DNA of 64,000 nt from Rufibacter sp. LB8. GTDB taxonomy: Bacteria; Bacteroidota; Bacteroidia; Cytophagales; Hymenobacteraceae. Numbering within the stretch: the first letter of the stretch is position 1; each line of letters opens with the position of its first letter. Made by a program: the position numbers and the translations under genes. The stretch lies in the NCBI RefSeq assembly GCF_014876185.1, contig NZ_JADALJ010000001.1:2709501-2773500 (forward strand), in the 5' to 3' direction. Below the pieces are notes generated by a model. It saw only the letters and a program-made list of their open reading frames with translations, searched no databases and was not told the origin of the DNA. Below, in pieces: positions 31,117 to 39,403 of this stretch.

Positions 31117-31569
31117 ATGGTTTTAGATGCACTCCAACACGCCGCCCGGTATCATGCTTTGCACCCTTTGTTTCGGCAGGCCTTTGACTTTCTGCGCACC
31201 GCTGATCTCCAGAACCTACCCGCGGGCAAAATTGAACTGGCTGGTGAAGACTTATTTGCTATTATCTCAGACGGGCCGGGTGTGGCCAAGGAAACGGCTA
31301 AAATGGAGGCGCACCAGCGCTACATTGACATTCAGTACGTGGTGCGCGGCGTGGATCACATGGGTTGGCAAGACCTTTCGGCCTGCGGAGAATCTATAGA
31401 ACCGTATTCCACGGAGCGCGATGTGTATTTCTTTGATGTTCGGCCTACCAGCTGGTTTGACGTTCCCGCCGGTTTCTTCACCATTTTCTTCCCCAATGAC
31501 GTGCACGCGCCCCTGGCAACTGAAGCAGTGGTAAGAAAGGTAGTGCTGAAGATTGCGGTGGAGCAGTAG
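31117..31569 (+). CDS. YhcH/YjgK/YiaL family protein
   Basis: A 150-residue cupin-like protein of the DUF386 (YhcH/EbgC) family. The typical blocks are PAGKIELAGEDLFAIISDGP, KMEAHQRYIDIQYVVRGVD (His and Glu ligands), YFDVRP-like FFDVRPTSWFDVPAG and FTIFFPNDVHAP. Family members act with sialic-acid or beta-galactoside genes as sugar anomerase- or isomerase-like proteins, with a metal bound by the His/Glu set. It diverges from the GH3 glycosidase, so a role in handling a released sugar is plausible but inferred. Confidence 0.9.
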   Translation: MVLDALQHAARYHALHPLFRQAFDFLRTADLQNLPAGKIELAGEDLFAIISDGPGVAKETAKMEAHQRYIDIQYVVRGVDHMGWQDLSACGESIEPYSTERDVYFFDVRPTSWFDVPAGFFTIFFPNDVHAPLATEAVVRKVVLKIAVEQ

Positions 31570-31664
31570 CCCTTCTTTTTCCCGACAATTACTTCTGCTT
31601 TAAGAGTAGCCGCGGTTTTTCTGCAATGCACCACTTTCCACTTTTTTCTTTCAGCCACCAATAC

Positions 31665-32744
31665 ATGCCTACGCTTTTAGATGCCTTTGACAGCTACAAT
31701 GATTTTAACCGGTCGGCGTACTACATTCTCTGTTTCAACACCTTGCCGTCTAACCTCACCCTGGAGATTCCTTTAAAAGAAACCAAAGCCAACATGGAAC
31801 TGGCCGTGGCCACTCTGGACGTGGAGAAACTGCAGCTCAAGCCCATCTTCAAAAACTGGCGCACTGAGGATGACAAAGACGCAGATGTGGCCCAGGATTA
31901 TCCGTTTCAGTATTTGTTCAAGAGCGATGCCTTGAAGCTGCTGATCTGGATTTCCCTGAACAACAATGAACTGTACATGGACCTCCATTATGACGCTGAA
32001 ACGCAGGAACTGGAGCAGCAGGTCCTGGCCCTGAACCATACGTTTAGGGAGAAGTTCGGGGAGAAAAAGGCGCCCACCTTTAAAGTGCTCACGCACAATG
32101 ACCGTTTTTTCAGCACCGAAGACGTGAAGTGCGAATTTCTGCAGGTAGACGTGGCCGCCTTGTACAACGACGATTTCCTGGAGATCCACAGCCTGATTGA
32201 AGCCTCGCTGGAGCAGGAGAAATCTGGCCTGATCTTGTTGCACGGCGCGCCCGGCACCGGCAAGACCTCTTACATCAAAAGCCTTATCTCCAAGCACCCC
32301 AACAGCACGTTTATCTTTATCCAGAACGAGTTTGTGCAGGACCTGCTCAAACCCGACTTTATTTCTTTTCTGCTCAAAAACCGCAACGCCATTCTGGTGA
32401 TTGAAGACGCCGAGAAAGTGATCACCACCCGCGAAAGCGTGCAGGAGAACTCAGTGGTTTCCACCATTCTGCAACTCACAGACGGCCTGTTCTCAGATTT
32501 CCTGAACATCAAGGTCATCTGCACCTTCAACACCACCCTTGACAAAGTAGACAAAGCCCTGCTGCGCAAAGGCCGGCTAATTGCCAACTATGAGTTCAAA
32601 CCGCTGGAAGCCAAAAAAGCCACCCGCCTGCTGGAGACCTTGGGCCACCAAACCCCAGACACAGACCTTGCCCTGGCCGATATCTTCAACTTCCAGGAGA
32701 AGGCCTTTACCGAAGCAAGCAACAAAAAGAAGATTGGGTTCTGA
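31665..32744 (+). CDS. AAA family ATPase with a unique N-terminal domain
   Basis: A 359-residue protein. Residues 1-180 form a domain I do not recognise (opening LLDAFDSYNDFNRSAYYILC, with KLLIWISLNNNELYMDLHYD). The AAA core begins near 195: Walker A GAPGTGKTS, a Walker B region AILVIEDAEKVITT, sensor 1 TFNTTLDKVDKALLRKGRL with the arginine finger. The Walker B has Glu-Asp where DE is usual, a variant seen in some Bcs1/AAA relatives. No signal peptide, so it is cytoplasmic. It lies 95 nt after the yhcH-like gene and may be cotranscribed. Start taken at 31665; the upstream ATG at 31626 adds 13 residues. Confidence 0.82.
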   Translation: MPTLLDAFDSYNDFNRSAYYILCFNTLPSNLTLEIPLKETKANMELAVATLDVEKLQLKPIFKNWRTEDDKDADVAQDYPFQYLFKSDALKLLIWISLNNNELYMDLHYDAETQELEQQVLALNHTFREKFGEKKAPTFKVLTHNDRFFSTEDVKCEFLQVDVAALYNDDFLEIHSLIEASLEQEKSGLILLHGAPGTGKTSYIKSLISKHPNSTFIFIQNEFVQDLLKPDFISFLLKNRNAILVIEDAEKVITTRESVQENSVVSTILQLTDGLFSDFLNIKVICTFNTTLDKVDKALLRKGRLIANYEFKPLEAKKATRLLETLGHQTPDTDLALADIFNFQEKAFTEASNKKKIGF

Positions 32745-32922
32745 GCAGCTAGGGAATAAACTTTCTGAGTGGTCTACTGGTCACTTAAATAAACACCCTT
32801 GTGCCGCAGCACAGTTACTTTTAAATTCAATTGTTGGAGCACGCCACTGTAAAGCCATGTTTTAAAATTTTGCTCTACCTTTCTGCCATCTTAAATCCTA
32901 TATCTATACCTACCCTTCCTTT

Positions 32923-33486
32923 ATGAAAAAATTATTGTTTACGCTTGTCCTGTTTTCTTGCTTTTTAGTTTCTGCCCAAGCCCAAACAGAAAAAGGCACC
33001 AAGCTTATTGGCGGCACAGGCACGCTGCATTTTGACACAGAGGGCGCACAAGATGACGTCTTTTTTATGGCAACGCCCCGCCTTGGTTATTTTGCGGGGA
33101 ATAATTTTGCCATAGGAGCCAGCCTTCCTTTTCTATATAATACTTCCACCTACGGCTCTGTCACCAGCATTGGGCTTGCCCCGTTTGTAAGAGGATATTT
33201 TGGCGCTTCAGCCACCAAGTTTTTTCTGGAAGGCCGGGCCGGGGTTACTAGAGAAAACTACGAAACAGAAGGTGGTTTCATGTATTCTGATGCTGAGACC
33301 TCCAGAACGGTCCAGTTCTTTGGGGTAGGTGCAGGACTGGCTCAATTCATAAATGAACACGTGGGCCTTGAAATCCTGCTATCGTATGATAAGTCAGACG
33401 AAGCATCTTTCCGTTTTGAAACGAATAAATTAAACGGCCTTAACCTGAACATAGGTTTCCAGATACACCTACCCCGCAAGAAGTAA
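32923..33486 (+). CDS. Outer-membrane beta-barrel protein
   Basis: A 187-residue exported protein (signal MKKLLFTLVLFSCFLVSAQA). The pattern matches an eight-stranded OmpA/OmpW-like barrel: alternating strands such as MATPRLGYFAGNNFAIGASL, GLAPFVRGYFGASATKFFLE and the closing LNLNIGFQIHLPRKK. The terminal aromatic is not at the last position, but the strand is otherwise typical. The function is probably structural or a small pore. It stands alone, with a PAL 24 nt after the stop. Confidence 0.82.
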   Translation: MKKLLFTLVLFSCFLVSAQAQTEKGTKLIGGTGTLHFDTEGAQDDVFFMATPRLGYFAGNNFAIGASLPFLYNTSTYGSVTSIGLAPFVRGYFGASATKFFLEGRAGVTRENYETEGGFMYSDAETSRTVQFFGVGAGLAQFINEHVGLEILLSYDKSDEASFRFETNKLNGLNLNIGFQIHLPRKK

Positions 33487-33510
33487 CCCTTCTCTCTCTC
33501 AAAGTAAATT

Positions 33511-33552
33511 CCCGTTTTCGGGCTCATTTCCAGAAATGAGCCCGAAAACGGG
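33511..33552. repeat. PAL palindrome, perfect stem
   Basis: Arms CCCGTTTTCGGGCTCATTTC and GAAATGAGCCCGAAAACGGG are perfectly complementary (20 bp) with a CA loop. This is the best copy of the consensus. Confidence 0.95.
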
Positions 33553-33790
33553 AATTTTGGTTTTTACTCCTTTACAAAGCGCGAGATTCTTCTCCTGTAA
33601 AATGGTTATCGCGGCCCGCTCCAATGCCCAGGCTAGCTACCGTTCAGCTTGATGTTCTGTAAGTGAAATGCTGGTTAAAGGAGACAACCACCGGAATGCC
33701 CAACTTTGAATATATTTCTCTTGGCAGACCAATATGCCCACCCCAGAAATGACTAGGTTTACAGACACCGTTTTCCCTTGACACCAGCCC
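33553..33790. other. Intergenic DNA without recognised features
   Basis: No ORF, tRNA or repeat seen between the PAL and the VOC-family gene. The promoter of that gene should lie here, but no clear box was found. Confidence 0.4.
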
Positions 33791-34288
33791 ATGGACATTC
33801 AAATCAACCCCAGCCAGAAGATTACCCCGTTCCTATGGTTCAACGGCCGCGCCGAGGAGGCCATGGGCTTCTACACGTCCATCTTCCAAGACTCCTACAT
33901 CAAGAGCATGCAGCACATGGGCCCCGTTGACCCCAACCAGTCTGGTTCTATGGTCACAGGTACGTTTGTGCTGGCGGGTCAGGAATTCATGGCGCTGGAC
34001 GGCGGGCCGATGTACCAATTCACCCCGGCGCTATCGTTTTTTGTCAATTGCCAAGACCAAGCCGAGGTAGACGAACTCTGGGAAAAACTTTCTGCCGGTG
34101 GCCGCGAAGACCGGTGCGGGTGGCTGCAAGACAAATTTGGGGTTTCCTGGCAGATTATTCCGGAGGCGCTGGGTCGCCTGCTACACGGCTCTGACCGCCA
34201 GGCCGCCGGACGCGTGCTGCAGGCTATGCTCAAAATGCAAAAGATAGACGTGGCCGCATTGGAGCGCGCGTACGCCGGAGAAAGCTAA
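33791..34288 (+). CDS. VOC/PhnB-like protein
   Basis: A 165-residue protein of the PhnB-type vicinal-oxygen-chelate fold (often annotated 3-demethylubiquinone-9 3-methyltransferase-like). Landmarks are KITPFLWFNGRAEEAMGFYTS, FVLAGQEFMALDGG, ALSFFVNCQDQAEVDELWEK and CGWLQDKFGVSWQIIPE. It is cytoplasmic. The family has few proven activities, and methyl transfer is unlikely. The C-terminus is a helical tail with MLKMQKIDVAALERAYAG, as in homologues. Confidence 0.9.
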   Translation: MDIQINPSQKITPFLWFNGRAEEAMGFYTSIFQDSYIKSMQHMGPVDPNQSGSMVTGTFVLAGQEFMALDGGPMYQFTPALSFFVNCQDQAEVDELWEKLSAGGREDRCGWLQDKFGVSWQIIPEALGRLLHGSDRQAAGRVLQAMLKMQKIDVAALERAYAGES

Positions 34289-34298
34289 ACTCACTTTC

Positions 34299-34336
34299 CG
34301 TTTTCGGGCTCATTTCTGGAAACGGAGCCAAAAACG
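34299..34336. repeat. PAL palindrome
   Basis: Arms CGTTTTCGGGCTCATTTC and GAAACGGAGCCAAAAACG, 10 nt after the stop at 34288, between convergent genes. Confidence 0.88.
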
Positions 34337-34372
34337 CAATTCCTCGCAGAGGCTTGACCTTGTATAAGGGCA

Positions 34373-34420
34373 TAAAAAAAGGGCAGTCTTGGGCGTACCG
34401 AAGTACACCCAAGACTGCCC
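34373..34420 (-). terminator. Intrinsic terminator of the amidase operon
   Basis: The stem GGGCAGTCTTGGG / CCCAAGACTGCCC is flanked on the left by an A-run (U-run on the minus strand). It ends 18 nt beyond the amidase stop codon. Confidence 0.88.
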
Positions 34421-34437
34421 TCCAGCAATTCTTTCAA

Positions 34438-35754
34438 TTAACGTTTGATGAACCGCTTGATGACTTTCTTGCCGTCAATCACCAGGTCAAGCATGTAGAC
34501 GCCGCTTTTGAGCGAGGAGATGTCAATGGGTTCGCCGCTCTTCACCGCTGGCAGGCTCAGTACTTTCTGCCCCACTGTGTTGAGTACGTTGGCGCTGGCC
34601 GCTCTTCCGGTAAACCTTACAGACAGGCTGTTATCGGCGGGGTTCGGGTAAAGGTCAAAGTCCTCGGCCAAATCACCATCTTCTATGCCGGTCACCACAT
34701 CGTCTTGCTTGATGATTCTGATCCAGTTGAGGTTCCAGCCACCTTCCGCGGCTAGTAAACGCAAGGTATAGGTGCCCGCGGTGGCTATGTTCACGGTTTG
34801 CGAAATGGTGGTCCAGGTCTGCGGTCCACCCGTGGCTGGCACGTTGATAGTCCCCAGCTCAGTGGCGCCTTCGTTCAGGTCAGCTTTGATGATGCCGGTG
34901 CTGCTGAGGCTGGCCACGCGGTATTGAATGGTGTACGCGCCCGTGGCTGGGAAACTCACGTTGCTGTAAGCGGCCCAGTCGCCGGTGGCAATGTTGTGAA
35001 TGTTCTCCCCGCCACCTGTGTCTAAACAGGTTTGCTTGTCTACACCCGCCATGGTAGCGTAGTTTTCGGCTTCTATCTGTGTGTAATTAGGTGGAGCTTG
35101 GGTACACGTTACGCCAAGGCTGGTTTTAATGGCTTTCACGTAGGCGGCGGCAAACTTGTCTCGCCAGGCATCGTCCAGGAGTTTGGCGGCATCAGTGGCT
35201 CTGTCCACAAAGCCAATCTCGCTTAATACGCCCACTGCATTGTTGCCATTCAACACCCCTAAGTGATAGGTAAGGTAGCCAAGGTCTTCCACTGAACGGC
35301 GGCTGGCCCAACTGCCGTCTGCCGCCATGCGGTTCTGTACTTCTTGTGAAAACTGTGCACTGGTAGTTTGGTTGGGGGTGGTTCTGTTGCACCAGAAAGT
35401 TTCTGTTCCGGTTCCGCCGCCGGCGTTGCAGTGAATGCTCAGGAACCGGTCTGCATTCCAGCTGTTAGAAAGTTCCCGGCGCTGGGCCAAGGAAATCCAG
35501 CCGTTGCGGGTGGATCTGGTCATTCTTACGGTATAGTTGGAACACTCGCTGTTTAACTGGTCTTTCAGCTTCAGTCCCACTTCCAGGGCGGTCACTATCT
35601 CGGTTTCGGTGCGGGTGTCTGGGTTGCCGCCGGTGGCGTTGTAGCCATGTCCCGGGTCAATGACAATCACCTGGCCTTGCACGGTAAGCGTACAGAGAAC
35701 CAGGCAAAGGGCGACTCCTGCTTTCAAAAAGGAATGTAGTATAGTTGTTTTCAT
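34438..35754 (-). CDS. N-acetylmuramoyl-L-alanine amidase with CBM and T9SS sorting domain
   Basis: A 438-residue exported protein. The signal ends near TVQGQ. The Amidase_3 domain (about 29-215) has zinc ligands in IDPGHGYNATGG, TETEIVTAL and LSIHCNAGGG, and the catalytic Glu in LSEIGFVDR; it would cut the stem peptide from muramic acid in peptidoglycan. A CBM6-like beta-sandwich follows (about 225-345: EAENYATMAGVDKQTCLDTG, GTYTLRLLAAEGGWNLNWIR). The last 75 residues are a type A T9SS sorting domain (YPNPADNSLSVRF ... GVYMLDLVIDGKKVIKRFIKR), so the enzyme is sent out of the cell. That suggests action on foreign cell walls or polymer-bound peptidoglycan, not only self-turnover. The next gene upstream is 6 nt away. 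Confidence 0.93.
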   Translation of the reverse strand: MKTTILHSFLKAGVALCLVLCTLTVQGQVIVIDPGHGYNATGGNPDTRTETEIVTALEVGLKLKDQLNSECSNYTVRMTRSTRNGWISLAQRRELSNSWNADRFLSIHCNAGGGTGTETFWCNRTTPNQTTSAQFSQEVQNRMAADGSWASRRSVEDLGYLTYHLGVLNGNNAVGVLSEIGFVDRATDAAKLLDDAWRDKFAAAYVKAIKTSLGVTCTQAPPNYTQIEAENYATMAGVDKQTCLDTGGGENIHNIATGDWAAYSNVSFPATGAYTIQYRVASLSSTGIIKADLNEGATELGTINVPATGGPQTWTTISQTVNIATAGTYTLRLLAAEGGWNLNWIRIIKQDDVVTGIEDGDLAEDFDLYPNPADNSLSVRFTGRAASANVLNTVGQKVLSLPAVKSGEPIDISSLKSGVYMLDLVIDGKKVIKRFIKR

Positions 35755-35760
35755 GAGGTG

Positions 35761-36663
35761 CTACTTTTTGAGTTTTAAATCTGCCACGTAGATCTTGCCT
35801 GACTTCTCATCAGAGAAAGCAACTTTCTTGCCGTCTGGCGACACGTCTGCCCACATCTCAATTCTGTCTGGGGTGTTGGTGAGCTTGGTCTTGGCGCCGT
35901 TGCTGACAGCCACAAAATAAAGCTCTGAGCCGGAGATGGAGTGACCGTCTTTGCTTTCGTCCTCAAAGGTGAGGATGCCGCTGCCGTCTGGGAGCCAGCT
36001 GCTGGGCAGGCCCATGCCCAGGTTTTTACGCTTACCGTTGCCATTGATGGAATACAAATACATGTTGGCGCCTTCATTCACAATAACTGATTTCCCGTCT
36101 GGCGACACTAGGGGGCTGTAGAACTGGCCTTCTTCCTTGGTGATAACCCAGGGCTTGCCGTTTCCGTCTTTGGCCTCCAGCTTAAGAGTTTCTGAGTTGA
36201 TGTACACCTGGATGCTGGACTTTTTCCGGGCACTGAAGGTACGGTTGGCTTGCTTGGATGTATTTTCTGACAAAACGCGCTCCCTGCCGCCCGCTACGTC
36301 AATGCTTTTCTCTACCAAAGACCTGGCCCCGGCAGAAGACGTCTGTTTTTCATAGAAGACTATGCCCTTGCCGTCTGCGGTCCAGCGGGCTTTGTAACCA
36401 ATGCCCTGGCCGCTTTTAATTTTTTTCACGCTGCCGTTCCCGGCCATATCTTTGATGTAGAGCGCGTCGTTGTGGTGGTCAGTGAACAGGAGTTTCTGTC
36501 CGTCTGGCGACCATACCGGGCTGCTGTACTCGCTGGTGCCCGAGGCTACTTCTCTGATGTTCTGCAACGCAGGCGCTTTGACCTGCGCCTGGGCCTGTAG
36601 GCTAACACTACCTAAGGTCAAACTCAGGCAGGCTACACAACTGAATGCTTTCTTAAAAATCAT
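35761..36663 (-). CDS. TolB/PD40-like beta-propeller protein
   Basis: A 300-residue exported protein. It starts at 36663 (MIFKKAFSCVACLSLTLGSV signal, ending LQAQAQ). The rest consists of PD40 (WD40-like TolB) blades, each with a SPDG-type signature: SSPVWSPDGQKLLFTD, KARWTADGKGIVFYE, YSPLVSPDGKSVIVNE, PSSWLPDGSGILTFED and WADVSPDGKKVAFSD. It probably binds partners or ligands in the periplasm. It shares an operon with the T9SS amidase (6 nt gap), so the pair may work on the same wall substrate; this is inferred. An LPE repeat lies 134 nt upstream. Confidence 0.85.
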   Translation of the reverse strand: MIFKKAFSCVACLSLTLGSVSLQAQAQVKAPALQNIREVASGTSEYSSPVWSPDGQKLLFTDHHNDALYIKDMAGNGSVKKIKSGQGIGYKARWTADGKGIVFYEKQTSSAGARSLVEKSIDVAGGRERVLSENTSKQANRTFSARKKSSIQVYINSETLKLEAKDGNGKPWVITKEEGQFYSPLVSPDGKSVIVNEGANMYLYSINGNGKRKNLGMGLPSSWLPDGSGILTFEDESKDGHSISGSELYFVAVSNGAKTKLTNTPDRIEMWADVSPDGKKVAFSDEKSGKIYVADLKLKK

Positions 36664-36796
36664 GCTGTTTGGTAGTTGGGTGACAGTTAAAAGTGTACTA
36701 AAAGTTTGGGTTGGGTTCTCACCTTTTCCTGGGCGGTGCTTGCCCAAAGAAAGGCACTGGGGGTCATGGTGTATGGTGATATCTAGCAGAAACGTT
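36664..36796. promoter_or_regulatory. Upstream region of the PD40-amidase operon
   Basis: 133 nt between the start codon and the LPE repeat. It must carry the operon promoter, but no clear TAnnTTTG/TTG pair was identified on the minus strand. Confidence 0.3.
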
Positions 36797-36958
36797 AGAG
36801 CATGTTTAAATTTGTCTTTTGCGCTGCAATATGGCATCAAAAGAACCTGACTTCACCATTTTTTCTCACCATAGCGCTGCTATGCTGCTCAAAAATGGCT
36901 TCGCCAGAACCTTTTGCTACCATTTTTCGCCTGCAAAATCAAAATTTAAACAAGCTCT
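36797..36958. repeat. LPE long palindromic element, 162-bp form
   Basis: Ends AGAGCATGTTTAAATTTGTC and CAAAATTTAAACAAGCTCT are inverted repeats. The middle has CACCATTTTTTCTCACCATA, GCGCTGCTATGCTGCTC and AAAAATGG, which again fold on themselves. It is homologous over its whole length to the inverted copy at 53241. Confidence 0.9.
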
Positions 36959-37326
36959 TAGAAGCAATGCCAAAGGCTATTTCTCTTGTGGCACCTTCCC
37001 TCTATAGCAATCTGGTTTCTCCAGAAATCAGGAAAAGGAACTGAGTTTAATTCCCTTGGATTTACTAAGAAAAAGATTGCTCAGTCTTTAAAAGCCTGAA
37101 TCAAGAATTAAGGCCCTAAAGGTTTCTGCGGATATCAAATGCAATATGTATATAATTTTAAATAAATTTAATATATACAATAAAAATATGCTCGGGAGCA
37201 GCGTTTGTGACGGGAATATATAAGACGAAGAAAAAGTAGAAGGCAGGGGAAACCACCTACGAGCAATAAAAGAAGATGTACTGCTGCGTGTTGCCTTTCA
37301 AGAAAACTTTAAATTAGCGTACCATC
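36959..37326. other. AT-rich intergenic DNA, nothing recognised
   Basis: About 370 nt with strong AT bias around 37140-37200. No ORF, tRNA or listed repeat was seen. Confidence 0.5.
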
Positions 37327-38250
37327 TCACGCCGCCGTTTTCTTCAACAGACAGCAGTTCTTGTACTTTTCGCCACTACGGCAGGGGCACGGTTCATTAC
37401 GGCCCAGGCGCTTGCCGTAGGGGTTAAGCAGTTCCCTGAAATTAAGGCTAAACCTGCGCTTGGGATTTTGCCTGAAGATCTTCTGCAGCATGCCGTAGAG
37501 CCGAGGGTGCTTTTGAGCTAGTTGTATGGGTTTTTCAAAGAAGTACTCTGTGGTAACGGCAAAGAATTCGGCCTCATTGGTGGCCCCGTACGGGTTTATG
37601 TCAGACTGTCCACGCTTGATTTCCTTTATTTTTCGGTCTACCAGTTCTTTCCAGGGCTGCACCAGTTCATCTGGCAGGTAAGCTTCGGGGGTGCCGTCAA
37701 TCTCGCCGTCTGCCTGGTCCAGCATGTGCGCGAACTCATGTATTCCCACATTTTGCCTATCGGCCATGTCATTGAAACCGCGCTCCAGGGCAGGTTTGGA
37801 AAGGGTTACGTAATGGTCGTTCTGGAACGGGTTCACGCGGCCCAGCACCTCAGACACGGCCTCGTTGTCAGGGTCTTTGAACCGCTCCAGGCTGCCGGGG
37901 AAAATCAAGACCTCGCCCAGGTTCTGGTATTCCCAGTCTTCTAACCTAAAAATGGGGATAATGGCGCTGGCCCCCACCAGCACTTTGGTGGTGTCATCAA
38001 TGACCACGTCAATGCCCGTAATGCGCTTCTCAGATAAGAACAGCTGGATCATTTTCTCAAAGCGGTGCTTGTCTTGGTCAGTAGTCAAGGTGTGGTAGAA
38101 GCCCACGCGGTCTGTGAGCACCTTGCGCCACTCAGCGGGAAAATCGGTGGCCAGCACGGCTTTTCTCCGGCGGGTTTTGCGCGTGGCCCATTGGTAAAAA
38201 AACGCACATACCACCAACACCACCACGGCCAACGCAACCAATCCTGTCAT
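37327..38250 (-). CDS. MtfA-like zinc peptidase with C-terminal SEC-C motif
   Basis: A 307-residue protein. It starts at 38250, giving an N-terminal membrane helix (TGLVALAVVVLVVCAFFYQ), a feature that E. coli MtfA lacks. The M90 glucose-regulated peptidase domain (about 45-270) has the zinc site in NVGIHEFAHMLDQADGEIDG and the distal ligand in NEAEFFAVTTEYFFE. The last 25 residues, LGRNEPCPCRSGEKYKNCCL, are a SEC-C zinc-binding motif like that at the end of SecA. MtfA in enterobacteria binds the repressor Mlc; no Mlc homologue is expected here. The fusion suggests a metal-bound tail for docking to ribosomes or membrane partners (inference). Confidence 0.9.
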   Translation of the reverse strand: MTGLVALAVVVLVVCAFFYQWATRKTRRRKAVLATDFPAEWRKVLTDRVGFYHTLTTDQDKHRFEKMIQLFLSEKRITGIDVVIDDTTKVLVGASAIIPIFRLEDWEYQNLGEVLIFPGSLERFKDPDNEAVSEVLGRVNPFQNDHYVTLSKPALERGFNDMADRQNVGIHEFAHMLDQADGEIDGTPEAYLPDELVQPWKELVDRKIKEIKRGQSDINPYGATNEAEFFAVTTEYFFEKPIQLAQKHPRLYGMLQKIFRQNPKRRFSLNFRELLNPYGKRLGRNEPCPCRSGEKYKNCCLLKKTAA

Positions 38251-38365
38251 ACAATTCTCTGCTAAACAGGCAACCCTCAGCTGGGCGCCCACGCCTAAAG
38301 ATACGGCTAGTCCGAAAAATAGCTCGACTAAAAATAATTTGCGCCCGCTTTTATCTGAGCAGTTG

Positions 38366-38404
38366 CGTTTTTGGCCTCATTTTCAGAAACTAGCCGAAAA
38401 ACGG
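38366..38404. repeat. PAL palindrome in a divergent region
   Basis: Arms CGTTTTTGGCCTCATTTTC and GAAACTAGCCGAAAAACGG, between the starts at 38250 and 38469. Confidence 0.85.
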
Positions 38405-38468
38405 AAACCTGCCGATTCTCCACCTGTGCTTTTTCCGTGAAACGGTTCACCATTAAACTGTTGCCCGC

Positions 38469-39029
38469 ATGTCTAGAAAAGTAGTACTGTACATTGCCAT
38501 GAGCCTGGACGGCTACATTGCCAAAGAAGACGATACCCTGGATTTCCTGAGTTTGGTGGAACGCCCCGGGGAGGACTTCGGCTACGCCGATTTCCAGCAG
38601 ACCGTGGACACCCTTATCTGGGGCCGAAGAACCTATGATAAAGTCCTGAGTTTTGGCGAAACCCAATATCTGCACCGAGACAAGAAAGTGTACGTGCTCT
38701 CGCGCCAAAAAACCGGGCAGGAAGGCCACGTGGAATTTTACGGCGGTAACCTGAAAGAACTGATCACCACGCTCAAGCAACAGCCCGGCAAAGACATTTA
38801 CTGTGACGGCGGCGGCGAGGTAGTGGCAGCCCTCCTGCAGGAACACCTCCTGGACCGCGTGATTGTCTCCATCATTCCGCACCTGCTGGGCAGCGGCATA
38901 CGCCTGTTCAAAGACGGTCGACCGGAACAGTATCTGAGCCTCAAGAAAACCTTGACGTTTCCGTCTAGTGGCCTGGTGCAGCTGTGGTACGACTGCGCGC
39001 CGGCCCTTGCCTCCAAAGAGCAGGCCTAA
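38469..39029 (+). CDS. Dihydrofolate reductase family protein (RibD C-terminal-like)
   Basis: A 186-residue cytoplasmic NADPH-binding reductase of the YyaP/YwjB branch. The family blocks are VVLYIAMSLDGYIAKEDDTL, IWGRRTYDKVLSFG, VYVLSRQ, IYCDGGGEVVAALLQEHLLD and SIIPHLLGSGIRLFKDG. Members are related to folate and flavin-pathway reductases but rarely have proven substrates. It is a single gene with PAL copies on both sides. Confidence 0.92.
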   Translation: MSRKVVLYIAMSLDGYIAKEDDTLDFLSLVERPGEDFGYADFQQTVDTLIWGRRTYDKVLSFGETQYLHRDKKVYVLSRQKTGQEGHVEFYGGNLKELITTLKQQPGKDIYCDGGGEVVAALLQEHLLDRVIVSIIPHLLGSGIRLFKDGRPEQYLSLKKTLTFPSSGLVQLWYDCAPALASKEQA

Positions 39030-39055
39030 GCTTTTTCATACGGTGCAAACAAACT

Positions 39056-39094
39056 CTGTTTTGGGGCTCATTTCTGAAAATGAGCCCCAAAACG
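39056..39094. repeat. PAL palindrome, compensated GGGG/CCCC variant
   Basis: Arms CTGTTTTGGGGCTCATTT and AAATGAGCCCCAAAACG. Both arms carry the same change relative to the consensus, so pairing is kept. Confidence 0.93.
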
Positions 39095-39125
39095 ACAGTA
39101 AGCTGTAAAGACTTGATGATATCCA

Positions 39126-39282
39126 CACATATCGTCCCCCTTTGAAGGCCCGGGATGAAAAAGTCTGGTGAAGAAGCAACCATCCATAAGATTGCAGCAA
39201 GTAAAAAATAGTCTCGGGAATACACATTATCAGCAAGAGTAAATCATCCCCCTACCCCCTTCAAAGGGGGACGATATGCGTG
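39126..39282. repeat. Inverted repeat pair (about 25-bp arms)
   Basis: CACATATCGTCCCCCTTTGA followed by AGG at 39126-39148 is the inverse of CCTTCAAAGGGGGACGATAT followed by GCGTG at 39258-39282, with one indel. They enclose 109 bp without an ORF. The right arm is part of a pyrimidine hairpin repeat. Confidence 0.75.
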
Positions 39283-39358
39283 AAAAACTGGATGAGCGTC
39301 TGATTTAAAAGTCAATAACGTCAGTAGAAAGCCTGCTTTTATTACCCAATCCTTTTTC

Positions 39359-39366
39359 TATATTTG
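39359..39366 (+). promoter_or_regulatory. Likely -7 box of the DUF1801 gene
   Basis: TATATTTG is a perfect TAnnTTTG, 37 nt before the ATG. The -33 region is T-rich but has no exact TTG. Confidence 0.45.
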
Positions 39367-39403
39367 GTACCCTATCTACTTCCTTCTTCCAACCCAATTG
39401 CCT

